DNA of 64,000 nucleotides from Bathynomus jamesi (GCA_023014485.1 JAJOZX010000872.1:1052599-1116598); one strand, 5' to 3'; shown: positions 33,216 to 47,077, numbered from the stretch's first letter. A program made the numbers and translations. Notes: generated from the letters alone by a model not told the origin.

Positions 33216-33220
<5 letters not shown>

Positions 33221-35947
33221 AATGCTTTTTAATGCTAGGTCGATTAGGAACAAGTTTTGCGAGCTACGGAGCTCTTAGCATCAGAATACCAGGATATCGT
33301 TGATATCACCGAGTCCTGGATTCATACTGATCGTAGGGACTACGTTGTGGAGTTCGAAATTCCTGGGTATAGAATGTTTCGCAAAGACCGCACCCGTGGG
33401 GAGGGGGGTGGGGTACTAATATACGTCAGAGACACGTTGAGTCCGGTTGACTGCCAGTTCCGATCGGAACGGGAGCTGCTTGGCGTCGATCTGAACGTGG
33501 GGGGGGACGAACTATAGGTTAATCTTGGTGTACAGACTTCCGCATCTCCTCCTCGAGGAGGATACAGCCCTGTACACCGAACTCAGTAGCCTGCTAGGGA
33601 TAGGGTGTGTGTAGTTTTAGGAGACTTCAACTGTCGCGGCATAAAGTGGGAAGACAGGACTGCTGATGCTAAAGGGAGGAGGCTAGTTGACTTTGCTGAT
33701 GAGAACTTCTCACTCAGTGGGTCAATGAGCCCACACGAGGCGAAAGCGTTCTAGACTTAGTATTCACGACCGAAGACAACCTCGTCACTGGCCTCACCGT
33801 TGACGAATCGTTGGGCGGGAGTGATCACGGTCTGATTAGGTTCCGTGTGTGCGTCCCTCGGGTGAAGCTAGTAACTCGAGAGGCAGTAAGCTCGATCTCC
33901 GGCGGGCGAACTTTGTTAGCCTCAGGGATAGCGTAGGAGAGATGGGGTTAGAGGTCGGCGCGATGTTGAGCGAGTGTGGAGTGCATTCCGGGACGAGTTT
34001 ATGGTGCTGCAGTCTGCTGCCATACCCTCAAAACCGGTCACCCCTGCTTCAACGCAGCCTAAGTGGTTCAATCGTGACATCGCTTTGGCTATCCGAAATA
34101 AGAAAGTAGCGTATAGGAGGGCGAAGGCCAATCGTTCCCATGAGAACACTGAAGCGTATGTCCGCCTGTGTAGGGAAGTGAAGGCGAAGGTTAGACTAGC
34201 GAAGCGTAACAAAGAACTACGGGTGGGAAGCCTCTGCAAGGGGAACCCTAAAGAGTTCTTCAGTTATGTTAATGAGTACTTTGCGGAAGTGTTCACCAGG
34301 GAGGACACCCGCATCATCCCGAGCCAGGCGTGAGGCACGAAGATGCTGGCATGGATAGTGTTCGATGTACCGCGACAGTCATTGCCGATAGAATAGACAA
34401 ACTGAGCGCGTTTAAGGCTCTCGGCCAGAACAGTTTCTTCCCAGAGTGTTGCGAGGAGTGCGCGACCAGGTGGCTCCCCACCTGGCTACAGTCTTCAACA
34501 AATCGTTGGAGACAGGCCAGGTGCCTGGTGACTGGAGGGAAGCCAACGTGACCCCTATCTTTAAAAAGGGGATCACGAAAGTCCAGGGAACTATCGTCCC
34601 ATTAGTCTCACTTCAGTTGTAGGTAAATTATTAGAGGGATAATAGTGATAGGATCGTTGACCATTTGGATTCCTACAAGCTGCTTGGGGACTCCCAACAT
34701 GGGTTTGACGGCATAGGTCGTGTCTCACCAACTTGCTCGAGTTTTTCCACGTCATGTTGAGTGAGTACGATAAGAGTAGTGCGATTGATATACTTTATCT
34801 CGACTTTCAGAAAGCCTTTGATGAGGTACCTCACCGCCGGCTAATGGTGAAAGTGCGCGCGCAGGGTATCGGTGGGGAAATAGGTAGGTGGATTGAAAAC
34901 TGGCTGAGGAATAGGCGGCAGAGGGTTGTAATTAAAGTGGCTAGTTCGGGTTGGGCCTCGGTCACTAGTGGGGTTCCTCAGAGTTCCGTTTTGGGGCCAC
35001 TGTTGTTTATCATTTACATAAATGATATCGACGGTGGCATCGTCAGTCGGATCGCCAAATTCGCTGATGACACCAAGCTTGGGGCCAATGTTGGGACGCC
35101 TGAGGAACTGCGTGCGGACCTAGGTAGGATAGGAGAGTGGTCCGAAAAATGGCAAATGCCGTTTAACTTGGGTAAATGCAAAGTGATGCACATTGGCTAC
35201 GCCAATCCCAAGTCGGACTACTCGATGTTGGGGAGTAATATCGAGGTGACTGATTTAGAAAAGGACTTGGGTGTGCTAATTAGCAGCGACCTTAAGTTTA
35301 CGAAACAGTGCGTAGAGGTGGAAAAGAAAGCCCAGAAACTATTGGGTTATATCAGGAGGCAATTTCAGTTTCGGAAAAGGAGGTTGTGCTCTCACTGTAC
35401 AATTCCTTGTTCGGCCACACCTGGAGTATGCTGTGCAGTTCTGGTCGCCCACCCTCAGGAAAGATATTGAGAGGCTGGAGCGAGTGCAGGCGAGGGCCAC
35501 AAAGTTAATCCCTTCCGTTAGGCATATGGGCTACAATCGACGGTTACGCGCCCTGAACTTGTTTTCGCTTGAAACTCGGAGGCTGCGCGGTCAACTAATC
35601 GAGGTTTTCAAGCTCTTACGCGGGTTCAACGATGTCGATTTTAGAAGTATGTTTAGTTTAAATGATAACCCAACTCGCAACAATGGTTGGAAGTTGGATT
35701 TGAAACGGTTTAGGACTAGTGTGTGTGGGAATTACTTTACGTATAAGATCTGTGACACATGGAACAGGTTACCTTCAGAAGTTGTGAACAGTTCCTCTGT
35801 GGATCAGTTCAAGAAAGGTTAGACCAAATCTTGTACACTATTTGAGTGTGTAGAAAATTTTCCCTGGCACCCGTTGCTATTGGTACCTCCTCGGTATGGG
35901 CCGCAAGGCCTTTTGAGGTGCTTCTTTTCCTTGTAACTCCTTGTAAC
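33216..35947 (+). mobile_element. CR1-like LINE with ORF2 only (LINE-2), unit B
   Basis: It has the same 5' point as in unit A, just before the ORF2 ATG, and the same 93-bp deletion. It has more small frameshifts than the unit A copy (for example near 33598, 33709, 33868 and 33960), so no long ORF2 remains. The RT core with FADDTKLG is open from about 34733 to 35470. Confidence 0.9.
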
Positions 35948-35952
35948 CTCCC

Positions 35953-35983
<31 letters not shown>

Positions 35984-36016
35984 ATATATATATAATACAA
36001 AAGATATAGTCATATA

Positions 36017-36703
36017 AAAGGTGTCCCGAAGTCTTGGAAGGATTTTATTTGGCTATAACTATTTTGTTTGGGGATCAATAAAAAAAGGTTTGTAACACTT
36101 GAAAATATATTTATTGCGATTTTAATTACAAATTTAATATCTGGTAAATATCTTCATTTCATTGCGTAAATCTAAACTCGCATTAGCGTGCGTTATCCGA
36201 CTCTGATGATCTTGTGGTTTAATTTCTTGAGCAATTTGAATTTGTACGGGTAAAGATTGATATCCTCTCTTAAAATTCGATGTAAGGAACTTCTTGAAAT
36301 GTTTAATTCCTGGCTGCGACATCGGACTGATGTGGATTTTCCTCAACGCTTTCAAGAATCATCTCAGTTGGACTCGAGTTGGCTTGTCCGTGGACGCCCA
36401 GTCCGTGGTTCATCTCCCTGACCCTTTTCCATACGAAATTTAGCGACGTACCGTCGAATAGCTCGATCAGAAGGAGCAGAAAGTGTGTTGAATTTTAATC
36501 GAAAAGCTCTTTGAGCTGCATCGATGGAATTGCTGTTTGTCAAATAAAGTTCCAGAATAGCCACTCTTTGTTGCACTATCCAGGATTCCATTTTCATTAA
36601 TCGCAGGAAGGGTACTTTAAGTGAAAAATAAAAATAAAAAATTAATCAAAAAAGAAAAAGTTATAGCCAAATAAAACTCCTCCAAGACTTCTGGGACACC
36701 CTG
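36017..36703 (-). mobile_element. Deleted Tc1/mariner-superfamily element, unit B
   Basis: This is the counterpart of 14747-15432. Here the minus-strand N-terminal reading frame (36364-36597) is open for 77 codons, through the helix-turn-helix region and the GRPRTSQLE end, before the deletion. Confidence 0.85.
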
Positions 36704-36802
36704 TACAATATTTGACAGGCTACACATGAAATGAAACTTACCACCGTACTTACATCGTATTTTGTAAATTGCTTAAAACTTTATTGAGCTCACACCCCGC
36801 CG

Positions 36803-36880
<78 letters not shown>

Positions 36881-37337
36881 TTTTTTTTTTTTATTTATTT
36901 ATTTAATGCTACATTTTACAAGCAATCATGCTGTTTTTCATCATATATATCTGGCAACCCTGCCAGCGTACCTGCTACTCTCTTTTTGAATGTAGCGCAG
37001 TTAGGTTTTGGTTATATAGAGAGATCTCTTACAATTCAGTTTTTAGTAGTCTAGACGTATGGTTGTTGCATTGTGAAGTGGTGCAAATTCGATTTTATTG
37101 TTGATGCAAGGTGCAGGTTACTTAGATTTATACTAATTGATGCCTAAAGTAGCCTGCTTCAATTGACTACCTAAGGTAGGATGGAGTAGGACGGCAGGCG
37201 CAGGCCCCGCGCAGGGTACCCCTACTGTAACCCTTGTTTTAGTTTAACTTAGGCTATAAGTTAAAGTTGCCCCTTTAGATCGGAGCCATTCTCGGCTGAG
37301 ATTCCGAATCCCCTAAAAGAAAATAACAGCATAGTCG

Positions 37338-37410
<73 letters not shown>

Positions 37411-38418
37411 TGCACTAGCGTATATAGGGGAGGGGCCATGGGGCCATGGGCCCTCCCCCTTTGTATATCAAAAGGAAAATACGGCTTGATGTATACAATT
37501 TTTAATTCGTTATTATAATATTAAAATTTTGATCGACTTCTTGATTTCACATCATAGATTATGCATAGTATAGCTGATTTTGTGAAACCAAACAGTCTCT
37601 TATTCGTATTTGGGTTAAAGAAGATTATGATATTTTAAATTCGTTTACAACTAAAATTAAACTAGTTTTAGATCTTTTTTAAGGATCTAATGACTCAACG
37701 TAATTTGAATAATATACGAATGAGCAAGACATAATGATCTCTTATCTCTTTCATGTGCATATTATTCAGGGATATCTACTATACAAGCAGTTGCATACAC
37801 TAATTTAACGATTACATCACTACATTCGGCAAGTTCCACGCGTTGTTTAAACTTTCTGTAGAGTAAGAATCGCATGTTCATTATAGACAAGTTTATTTTA
37901 TACTGTATATATATATACATATATATATATATATCAAACTCCATTTTTTTTAAATTGCAAATACCTAATGGCAAAATGTGGCACCTCACCCACCTTTGGT
38001 TAGACTTATATACACCACTGCTACACTGTGATAACAGTAACTCTGTGGCTGTAGTCGATTCAGTTGCTTGCACGAATTGCTGCTGTCCCTTAATGCTCCC
38101 TACACGCTGATCATTAACGGTCAACGCTCGTGTGCATTCATTGAAATTTTTGAGTGATTGAAATTTCATTGATTGAATTACCTTTTATTGCATGGAGCTC
38201 TCCTATAAGACTGAATAAAGTCGCCTTGCATTTGCTAGAATAAAATTGGTAAGCATGGACGATATTCGTTCAACGGTCAAGTGACTAAGATAATTAATCT
38301 AACTAGGTCGTGTCTGGTAATGCTATTAAACTGGTACAGTGTAGACGTTCAAAGCGAGGATTGTGCATTTTCTGTTCGACTGAAATAATTTAATTTTTAC
38401 AGTTTAATCTTTGTAGCT
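36704..38418. other. AT-rich upstream region of gene copy C
   Basis: It has the same content as 15433-17122: long AT tracts (about 36810-36880 and 37339-37409), the GC-rich palindrome at 37427-37459, and a possible splice acceptor just before the ATG. No gene is recognised. Confidence 0.5.
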
Positions 38419-38552
38419 ATGGATTGGTTTCGCACTGAACTCTCTACAGTTAAAAATGAGAAGAATCCTTCAGTGACAGTAAAAGGGATTATAGTTGGTG
38501 CAGGTTAGTCTAAAATCATTTCTTTTTGATTTGCTGTTTTACAGAGCACCAC

Positions 38553-39029
38553 TCAGCTCATACACCCATTAAGGGTACGAACAGGCATCAGCATCAATGT
38601 CATGCAGGTGCACAAAGGATCATCATACTAACGAGGCTCATCATCAGTGGAAGCAACAATGCTTTGAGTTACCATCATTCAATGGGTGGTCCGATCCATA
38701 AGTGTAATGAGTATGATGTTTGGAACCCCCTTGGTAAGCCAAGAGTAGGCCCGATATACATGGGCATGAGTAAAAACAGAGTACTATGTAAGGCTGCTGT
38801 AAGCAGTGCAAACAAGAGGAGGAGAATATTTTAACCCTTAATTAAAGCGCGTGAAGTTAACTTGTGTAACGGCTGTAAAAGATTTTGGAAGTATTTAAAA
38901 AACAAAACAAATATTTGTTCTCCTCCCTCGTCAATCGATGACGTCTCAGGAGATCAAAATATTGTAGATCTGTGGAAAGATCATTATTCTAATATGCTGA
39001 ATGGTGTAAGCAGAGGAAATATAAGTTAG
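38553..39029 (+). pseudogene. LINE ORF2 linker remnant in intron 1, copy C
   Basis: This is the counterpart of 17250-17731. The GKPRVGPIYM motif and the FWKYLK to LWKDHYS stretch are both recognisable in different frames. Confidence 0.62.
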
Positions 39030-39082
39030 CTTTCTCATATATTTTTACTGAATCATTAAGTGTTATTCAAACTTAATGTGAA

Positions 39083-39128
<46 letters not shown>

Positions 39129-39710
39129 GCTACTACTACTAATAATAATAATAATAATGTCACGATGCCATTTTAGATCTTCATATTTATACTGGTATTC
39201 CCATTTCAGGACATCGTGGAAAAGTGTATTCAAGATACGCCAAGGAGTTTCCTAATGAGTTTCAGATAGTTGGCGTTGCTGAGCCCCGACTTCACGCCAG
39301 AAAATGGATGGAAAATATCTTTAAAATACAAGAAAAATGGTTGTAACTTCCATTATTCATTCGTTTACTTGACTCGTTTCGCTTTGTATTCTCTCCTTAT
39401 TTAAGGGCTGAGTCTCGTGATACTCGTTCGTTGTTGGAATACAGAATGAATGTTCGGTTTTTCGCTTTAACCTCCTTTCCTTTTTAATTTTTTGTACTTT
39501 TGCTACACTTTTATTAATTCATTTATGATTTAAGGTGGTCATGTCAAATTATTATTATTATTATTATATTATTATTATTATTATTTATATGTTGAATTTA
39601 CATAGTAATTTCGTATATATAAATGTTACTTGTTATCACATGTTTGAAAACTATTTCAAGTAGTAAAAATGCTTTTAATTAATTTACGCCAAAGTTTAAC
39701 ACACACACAC

Positions 39711-39868
39711 ACCTTGGTTTTGCTTCCGCCCGAATTGTTCATTCTGGAAGGTCAAGCTTGTCACTCTACCTTAGATCTACAGTTTAACGTGGAATCCGAG
39801 CCACGCTCACCCAACAGCCCAGCGTCTTAACCACTAGGCTACCAAGGGTACCCATTTATCTACCAATA
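39711..39868 (-). mobile_element. Antisense tRNA-derived SINE, copy C intron 2
   Basis: This is the counterpart of 18407-18562, in the same orientation and with the same boxes. Confidence 0.77.
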
Positions 39869-39890
39869 TATATATATATATATATATATA

Positions 39891-40258
39891 TGGAATAACA
39901 CGTATGAGCACGCGTAGTTTTTGTATAATACAAAATTGTCCCCGTTAGGATTCGAACCAAGGACCTCTTAACTAGGAGTCCCAACATCACACTACGACAA
40001 GGTAATAGTTAACACAACCTGTTAATATTTTAACGCTTTCTGCTCCAGAAGTGTTTTACCTGGTAATCCTCCCGCAGTCGAGGTAATGGCAGATTTTAAT
40101 TTTCTCTGGTGTAACATTGGCGTTAAGTGTTTCCTTGCTTGTTGAAATATCTAAAAAGTTGTGCTAACTTTTATCTCGTCGTGGTGTGGTGGTAGCACTC
40201 TCGACTCCTACTCGAGATGTCCTGAGTTCGAATTCTGGTAAGGGCAATTTTGTAATGT
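39891..40258. mobile_element. Head-to-head pair of tRNA-derived SINEs, copy C intron 2
   Basis: This is the counterpart of 18588-18956. The left member is 39891-40020 (minus) and the right member is 40158-40258 (plus), whose B box here is altered (GAGTTCGAATTC). Confidence 0.74.
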
Positions 40259-40318
40259 ATATATATATATATATATATATGGTGTATTATCGCTTGAAAG
40301 TAGCCCTCAATTTTTTTT

Positions 40319-40648
40319 TATCTTTTCCCTTATAGCACCCCCCAATTGTTTTATTGTGCTCTTTTATAGCACCCCCATTGTTCTTAGTATCCCGCCCTAC
40401 AACTTTAGAATGAGACATGAATGTAAAAATTAACCAAATTGTTAGGTTAATTGAATGCCCGGTTAAGTCAACTGTAGGCCCTTGATGATTTATTAGGTTC
40501 AGTCGTGATATTTTCGTTAGTTTTAACGAAAATATCACGACTTAACCTAACCAATTGGCAAGGGCGCACAGTTGACCTAACCAGGCATTCAGGTCAAAAT
40601 TTTTAGTAATTGAAAAAAAGAAATTGGGGATGCTATAAAGGAAAAGAT
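40319..40648. mobile_element. Fold-back (long palindrome) element, copy C intron 2
   Basis: This is the counterpart of 19012-19342. The perfect central arms are 40502-40519 and 40524-40541 with a GTTT loop. Confidence 0.85.
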
Positions 40649-40864
40649 CCGTTTTTTAATATATATAATTGAATGAATTAATAAGAAATAACATGTTATA
40701 TCAGGTGTTGGAAATGGCTGCCGTTCACATGAATGTACGTGTCGTTAAGCCTTTCGTGCAATAAAATATAGCAAAAGACAGCATCCAACAGAACACAATA
40801 CGGAATGACTTGCTCGACTGCTTTTAACTTTTTAAGCGGAGCGGGACACCTTGCATGTACTATA

Positions 40865-40943
40865 CAGGGTGGTCCAAGATAAAGTAAGCCCATTATTTAT
40901 TTTAACAAAACTCAATGGGGCTACTTTATCTTGGGCTACCTTG
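40865..40943. mobile_element. 79-bp mini-MITE, copy C intron 2
   Basis: This is the counterpart of 19560-19635, with ends CAGGGTGGTCCAAG and CTTGGGCTACCTTG flanked by TA. Confidence 0.7.
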
Positions 40944-41160
40944 TACACTTAATTTTGTTGAGATGAGACATATGTTCAGGATGCGAGCAGTTGTTTGTAA
41001 TTATTTGCAGTTGGGGTATAATTTGTAGGTAATGAACCCAAACCGTAGAGCCATTTCCCGATCGATACAATAAACATTGAACAGTTGAGCATATTTTTAC
41101 ATTATTTTGTATATTTATTAATTATATGATTTGTGCTTATTAGGATGGTATTTACATATA

Positions 41161-41410
41161 CACTGGAACCTCTACTATCCGCCACTCAACTAACCGCAAA
41201 ACTCAAATAACCGTACATTTATGTATTCGTACCACCGCCCAAACTACCCTGTTGTGTGTCGCGTTTATCAGGCTTTTTTTAAACCATAAACAGTGTGTTT
41301 TGATCTTCACGGGTCCTAAGTGTGTTTTAACAAGCAGCGAAATCTTGTAATCAGAAGGAATGTGAACGGAAAACGTTGCAAGGTTCGACTCCCTTTGTGG
41401 ATAGTTTTAC

Positions 41411-41448
<38 letters not shown>

Positions 41449-41598
41449 TTAATGTAACTGTCCACGTAAAATTGTTTATCCCTTATTTAAATTTATTACG
41501 GTCAGTAGTTGTCCTATGCTACATGGGTCTTGGGTGGGGGAACCTCAGCTATCCGCCCATAGCCAGGAACGGACATATGCGGATAGTAGATTCCACTG
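41161..41598. mobile_element. Pogo-like MITE, copy C intron 2
   Basis: This is the counterpart of 19853-20283, with the same inverted ends and TA flanks and a slightly longer inner (TTA)n tract. Confidence 0.75.
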
Positions 41599-44500
41599 TA
41601 TGTATGTATGTATGTATGTATGTATGTATATTTTTACATTTCACTCAGTGGTAAATGTCTCTAAATGTTATACAACTTTTAAAGTTTCTGAATTTCGCGA
41701 AATTTCTGTTCGAACGTTGATTCAGAACTTCTTTGCTCATTGTATGAAAACGTATTATAGTTCATAGGATTCCAAGTTTAAATTGCTCATGATTTTATGA
41801 TATTTGTGGTTGGAATCTGCTTAAATTTAACAATTTATTAGCAGTACATATGTTAAATTTCAGTATATAAATATAATACTTATATGAAAACATTACAAAA
41901 TAAATATATTATAAAAATGTAAAATAGGCTCTGCATGTATATTCAATAAGTGTATTCACTAAATATGAAAAAACACGCATTTCCCCATTGGAAATTGACT
42001 AAAATAGACCAGGGTATGATATTACGCTTTACATAATTCATTTTCTAATGTGCATGCCATAAAAGAAAACTCGTATGACCTCATTCAGCGTTACAAGTTC
42101 AGTGTGATGTCATTCTTTAAGATTTAATGCAAAAATATACAGTATTATCATATTAGATGCATAGCCATAAAATTTAGTTTTTTAATTTATAATTTAATTT
42201 TATGCCAAATGTTAACCATTTCAATTACGAGAAATTGGTTTTATTTTAATTTGTTTCAGTAATCTGAAATATAATTTTTTCCATTCAGTTGTTTTACAGA
42301 TTGGCAGTCAATCGGTAAAGTACACAAATTTGCGGACTGTGCCATCATTTGTACTCAAGATCAAGACCATGTCGGCCCCGCTGTTGCTCTTGCGAAGAAA
42401 GGGTAAAAGTGAATTATTGTTAATTTGACACTAAACGTATTGAGTATGAGACAGTACCATCAATGAATGAAATGTTTAAAATGTTTTAATTTTATTATAT
42501 ATGCAGTACTCATTTTGAGGCACAAATATTACGCAGACCTCATTTTTTGTTCATTTATTTTATAATGTCTTCAATTTAGTATTTCTTATTTGTAGGTATC
42601 ATATTCTGCTGGAAAAACCTATGGCTGTAACTGTAGAAGACTGTAAAAGTATTTATAATGCTTGCCGTGACAATAATGTAATACTATCTCTCTGCCATGT
42701 TTTACGGTAGGCATGTTTTTAAGTCGAAAAAAAGTATTTTTTTTTAAAGGGTCTATGATGACAATAACATATTGGCTTTAAAAGGTTTCAAGAACTATAA
42801 GTTGTAGAACATAATTATTAATAACATATGTTGTTATCTTTAATTTAGTTATCATCCATCGGTGAAAAAACTGAAAGAATTAATTGATTCTGGGATTATT
42901 GGAGATGTTGTCAATATAACTCATACTGAACCAGTAGGCTACTGGCATTTTGCCCACTCCTATGTAAGAGGTAAATAATTTCAGTTAATTCTTGTCAAAC
43001 AACATAAAATAGCTGGACTGTATAATTTCGTGTAACAAATCCAAATAAGTGACTTTTCAAGATTTAAGGCTTAAGAATGAGACTGTATGTTATAAAAAAG
43101 AATTATAACTGTAACTCAAACTTATTGTTTTAAACAATCGATATTTATCGTTTGCATAAACTATTAATAACAAGTTGAAGCATTAAAGAAAGTTCATTTT
43201 AATTTTCTATATTTGTATTATAAACATTTGGTTACAGTCATCTCAGCACATAGTTTGGAATATGATCAAGTTTTAATAATTTATCGTAGGTAATTGGGGT
43301 AACCAGTCTCGCAGTACTTTCTCTCTTCTTGCCAAATGTTGCCACGATGTTGATCTAATTGTTACTGGATGTCAAACCAGAAATGCACGAAAATATCATC
43401 TTTTGGATCTCTTCAGCACTTCAGGCGAGATGGTTTTTCTTTACTGTTATAATTTTAAATTTTTTTTCATAAATGTAAGTCAATAATGTAAAGCTTGTCA
43501 GTAAATAGATTTATGTAATATATTTTTTGATTAACATTCTTATTAAAAGCTTATGACTTCTTTAAAGAAAGGAAAATAAACCTGAAAATGGTAGTGACAG
43601 ATGTCTTGACTGTAAGGTAGAATCCACGTGCCCTTATTCAGCTAAAAAGATCTATCTTGACCCTGAGCCAAATCACCGTCTTTTCTGATGTCTGCTGTCT
43701 GTGATATCGAGGACAGTGAAGAGGGATACATGTATCATCTGAGAAAAGCTATTAAATCAGGTTTGGACCAACCTAATCTTCTTTCTTCCAGTGAAGTTCC
43801 TACACCACATTTGGATGACACTATCCTATCTTCTACCGTTTATATTATTATTTAATTCTTAAATATTGATCAAAACTTTGTATTTCATTTAAGGTCCATA
43901 CGGAAAATGTGTTTACGAAACTGACAATGACGTTTGTGATAACCAGGTAAACAAAATTATAGCGATGATATTGAAATAAATATGGGTAACCAAATATATA
44001 CAGACCTTAGATAAAATGTTAATTCCTTAAAAATAATGTGTTTATGTAGAGACCTTATTCAAGAAGAAATGTTATCTTTAAGAAAATAAATTAACGTGCT
44101 TAAATTCATTAATTTGCTCAAAGGTTGTAAATTTTCAATTCAACAATGGCACCACTGCAAGTTTAACGATGATCGGCTTCAGCGAGGAAGTATGCACAAG
44201 AAAAACAACGATTTATGGAACTAAGGGAGAACTGAAATGGAGTGATTTCAAACACTATTCCATCAGCCATTTCGATTTTCTGACGAAAAGTACCAACGTT
44301 ATTGAGTGCGAAGAGGTAAGTTTATTATTAATTATTAAACATAAAGCAAATGATAATATAGTCTCACTGTCTTGACGTTTCTTTATCACAAGGTAGAGCC
44401 TAAACATTATTCTGTAAATAACATCCAATTATTATTAAAATAATATAAGATTTATTAATGTATTCAAGGAAAACCCCGGGTGGGGACATGGTGGATCGGA

Positions 44501-45021
44501 TTTCTTTATTATCCAAACCTTTGTGGACGCTCTGGCTTCCAAGGACGACAAATTGATTTCAACAGGTAAGATTTTACGACAAGAAAAATGAATATATTTT
44601 GTTTATGATTTATTTGTCATTTAATTTTAATATTATGTTTGTAATTACAATTTCATTTACCAATAAAGGACCAGAAATTTCCTTGAATTCGCATCTTCTG
44701 ACATTTGCTGCTGAACATTCTAGAATCTCCGGGAAAGTCATTGACCTAGAAAATGATACGACTTGGTTGCTATAATTAGCACCAAGGCTCAAAACCATCT
44801 GCAAGAGGGAAGATACCGATTTTTCTACGGACTTTGCTTTTTAGTGTTTATAAATTTCAAGCAACTCTTTTTTTTTTTTTGCTTTATTTTTACCGAATGA
44901 ATTTTATTTGTTTATTTCATAAGATTTTCTTCGTAATTGCACTGTAAATACTTTTTTGATAAAACGTCGCCTAAATTATTAATATATATTTGAAAGTTGC
45001 CACATGATATTTTCTTTTATG

Positions 45022-45782
45022 CAGGAAGGAAGGCCAAGGGCGAATGCCCGCAAAAGTGGCCCTCCCCATATAAAGAGAAGGGGGTCGATTCTCTCGGGCA
45101 TTCTATACTCTTTTTATATTACCAACACAAAAAACCCTTTGGTTTAACTTTATTTGTTCTACTGCTGTCCGCAACAGAGAAGAGGCTTTCAGAAGGTACC
45201 GTTGCCCTCCAACTCCTGACTCCCACTTAACTTATATTTCTGCCCGGAATCGTGCAAAATCTTTTCTTCGACTCATCAAAAATTCATTCATTGGACAAAA
45301 ATGTGAAAACCAACCTAATTCCAATTCTTCCCGCTCTTTCTGGCACCTAGCCAAAAACTTCTCCAACACTTTAACTACTTCTTTCCCTCCTTTTTTCCTA
45401 TCTGATATCTCGGTTGCCGTCTCTTCTGATAAAACTAAACTCTTCGCTCAAACTTTCGCCTTCAATTGAACCCTGGGCGATTCCAGTGCTGTTCCTCCGT
45501 CTCCTCTCCCATCTGACTTAGGCCTAATTATGCCGAAAGTTAGAATCTCTTAAAAAGATGCTTAATCGGTATTCTCAATTTTTTATCTGCTTAACCGGTC
45601 AACTCTGGAACCTTCTTCAGTCCATCTTTCCCCCTGTCTATGACCTTCAGCCTTTCAAACCACAGAGCGTCTAGGGCATCTGGAAAACTTTGAATCTTGA
45701 TTTCGACTCTCTTCTTCCCCTTGTATGTGAGGTGGGGGGGCGCATTTTTGTGGGCGTTCACCTTGACCCCTCCTTCCTGCAA
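45022..45782 (+). mobile_element. Decayed non-LTR RT remnant with internal deletion, unit C
   Basis: This is the counterpart of 3842-5617 but lacks about 1.0 kb (unit A bases about 4386-5397), including the YVDD box. The junction near 45562 shares a few bases with both sides, consistent with end joining. The left arm (about 45022-45089) and right arm (about 45703-45782) remain. Confidence 0.75.
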
Positions 45783-45797
45783 TATATATATATATAT

Positions 45798-46090
45798 GCG
45801 CCTCGGTGGTGTAGTGGTTAGCGTCGCTGACTACGAATCCATCGGCCCTGGGTTCGAGACCCGGTGACTGCAACCGGCGCGCAGCAAAACCCAGCCGTTC
45901 ATCCTTCCACACAATAAAGAAAGTGGTTGGTAGATAAATGGGTACCCTGGGTAGCCTAGACGCTGGCTGCTGGTGGGGCGTGGGTGGTTCGGATTCCACG
46001 TTAAACTGTAGGTCTAAGGTGGAGTGAAAAGCTTGACCTTCGTCAGAATGAACAATTCGGGCGGAAGCTAACCAAAAGTAACCAATGGTG
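45798..46090 (+). mobile_element. Dimeric tRNA-derived SINE, unit C
   Basis: This is the counterpart of 5667-5960, with the A box TGGTGTAGTGG and a B box reading GGTTCGAGACC. Confidence 0.82.
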
Positions 46091-47077
46091 TATATATATA
46101 TGCTTCAAGTTGCTGGCAACACAATCCTTCCTTAATTTCTCGTGGCTACATCACCTAACAAATATTTTTCTGAAATTGTCAAACGCCTCAATTTTGGTTT
46201 CATCGGTCAAAGTACATTTTTTATTAGCATCCTCAGCCTTTGTATTATTATATGGTTTTGGATTTGTAGCTGCTACAAACCCTACCGCCTCTTAATGTAC
46301 TTTATTCTACAAGAATGTTTTATATTTCCTTTTTATTCTATAATATACCTTTTATCAGAATAAAATAATCAAATTTTTATTAAATTCTGACGTGTCCTCA
46401 CCTTTTTCCGGTATATGTAGGGTGATTATAGAGGGTGATATGGAGGGTGATTATGTAGGGTAATTATGAAGGGTAATTATGAAGGGTGATTCCTGGTATA
46501 TGTAGGGTGATTACAAATAATTTTCCTGATTTTAAACAATTATTATGAAAAAACTAACAAAGCTACAGCGAAAAGCAAAATATGCAAATAAAACATGATT
46601 TGTGTATTTGGGTTGAGGACATTTACATATCAATAAAGTATACTATCGTAACTTGATATTTTTTACTTTCTAACAAACAGGACGAAGAAAAGAATAACAA
46701 AAATAAAAAATTAATGAAAATAATCGGAATACAAAACGTCTGAAGGAAGTCGTTTTGAATGAATGTTATTCATATATTCATTGTTACATTTTCAAAATCA
46801 GTGTTCTTTGGCGTCACAGTCAAAAACCAAGAATATACTCCAAAAATTTTAGAATATTTATGAGAGTTCCCCAAAACGTTGCGATATAATTATTAAAAAC
46901 AACTCTCAAAAATGCTTCACAATCTGGCTAACGTTTGTTATCTATTGAACTTGTTTTAATTATCTATTGAACTTGTTTTTAATTGGTATATATCAATACA
47001 AAAACATCCAAAGGAAGTGTTCATTACTTTTATTTGGAAAATGAATTGGCGGTCGGTACGTGTGATTAGACGCCATT

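Larger units (their letters stand above)
20265..41579 (+). repeat. Tandem segmental duplication, unit B (about 21.3 kb)
   Basis: This unit has the same content and order as unit A. It is longer mainly because of a private mariner-type transposon at 25502-26860 and a longer (CT)n tract at 33141-33215. Its LINE ORF1 esterase region is the least damaged of the three. Its gene copy has 1-bp deletions in exons 2 and 4. Confidence 0.96.
38419..44775 (+). pseudogene. Gfo/Idh/MocA-family oxidoreductase, copy C (two 1-bp deletions)
   Basis: Exons are 38419-38503, 39210-39339, 42289-42402, 42596-42706, 42849-42970, 43290-43424, 43568-43760, 43894-43946, 44124-44315, 44469-44565 and 44669-44775. Exon 2 is in the full-length form (130 bp) and reads through AEPRLHARKWMENIFKIQEK into CCFTDWQSI across the exon 2-3 junction. 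The spacing from AEPR to DW matches my memory of the family, so this copy shows the original 5' frame. Exon 6 lacks one T near 43361 and exon 7 lacks one A near 43672; either shift leads to stops. The exon 6 donor is GC instead of GT. Replacements such as IGKVHK (ICKVDK in copy A) are unique to this copy. Confidence 0.85.

Noticed and set aside
33013..33253. Minus-strand frames rich in Arg-Glu repeats
   Set aside because: They are translations of the (CT)n tract between the LINEs.
37762..38169. 135-codon minus-strand open frame upstream of gene copy C, also at 56619-57035
   Set aside because: It runs through an AT microsatellite (IYIYMYIY) and has no known domain. It is kept only because the units are near identical.
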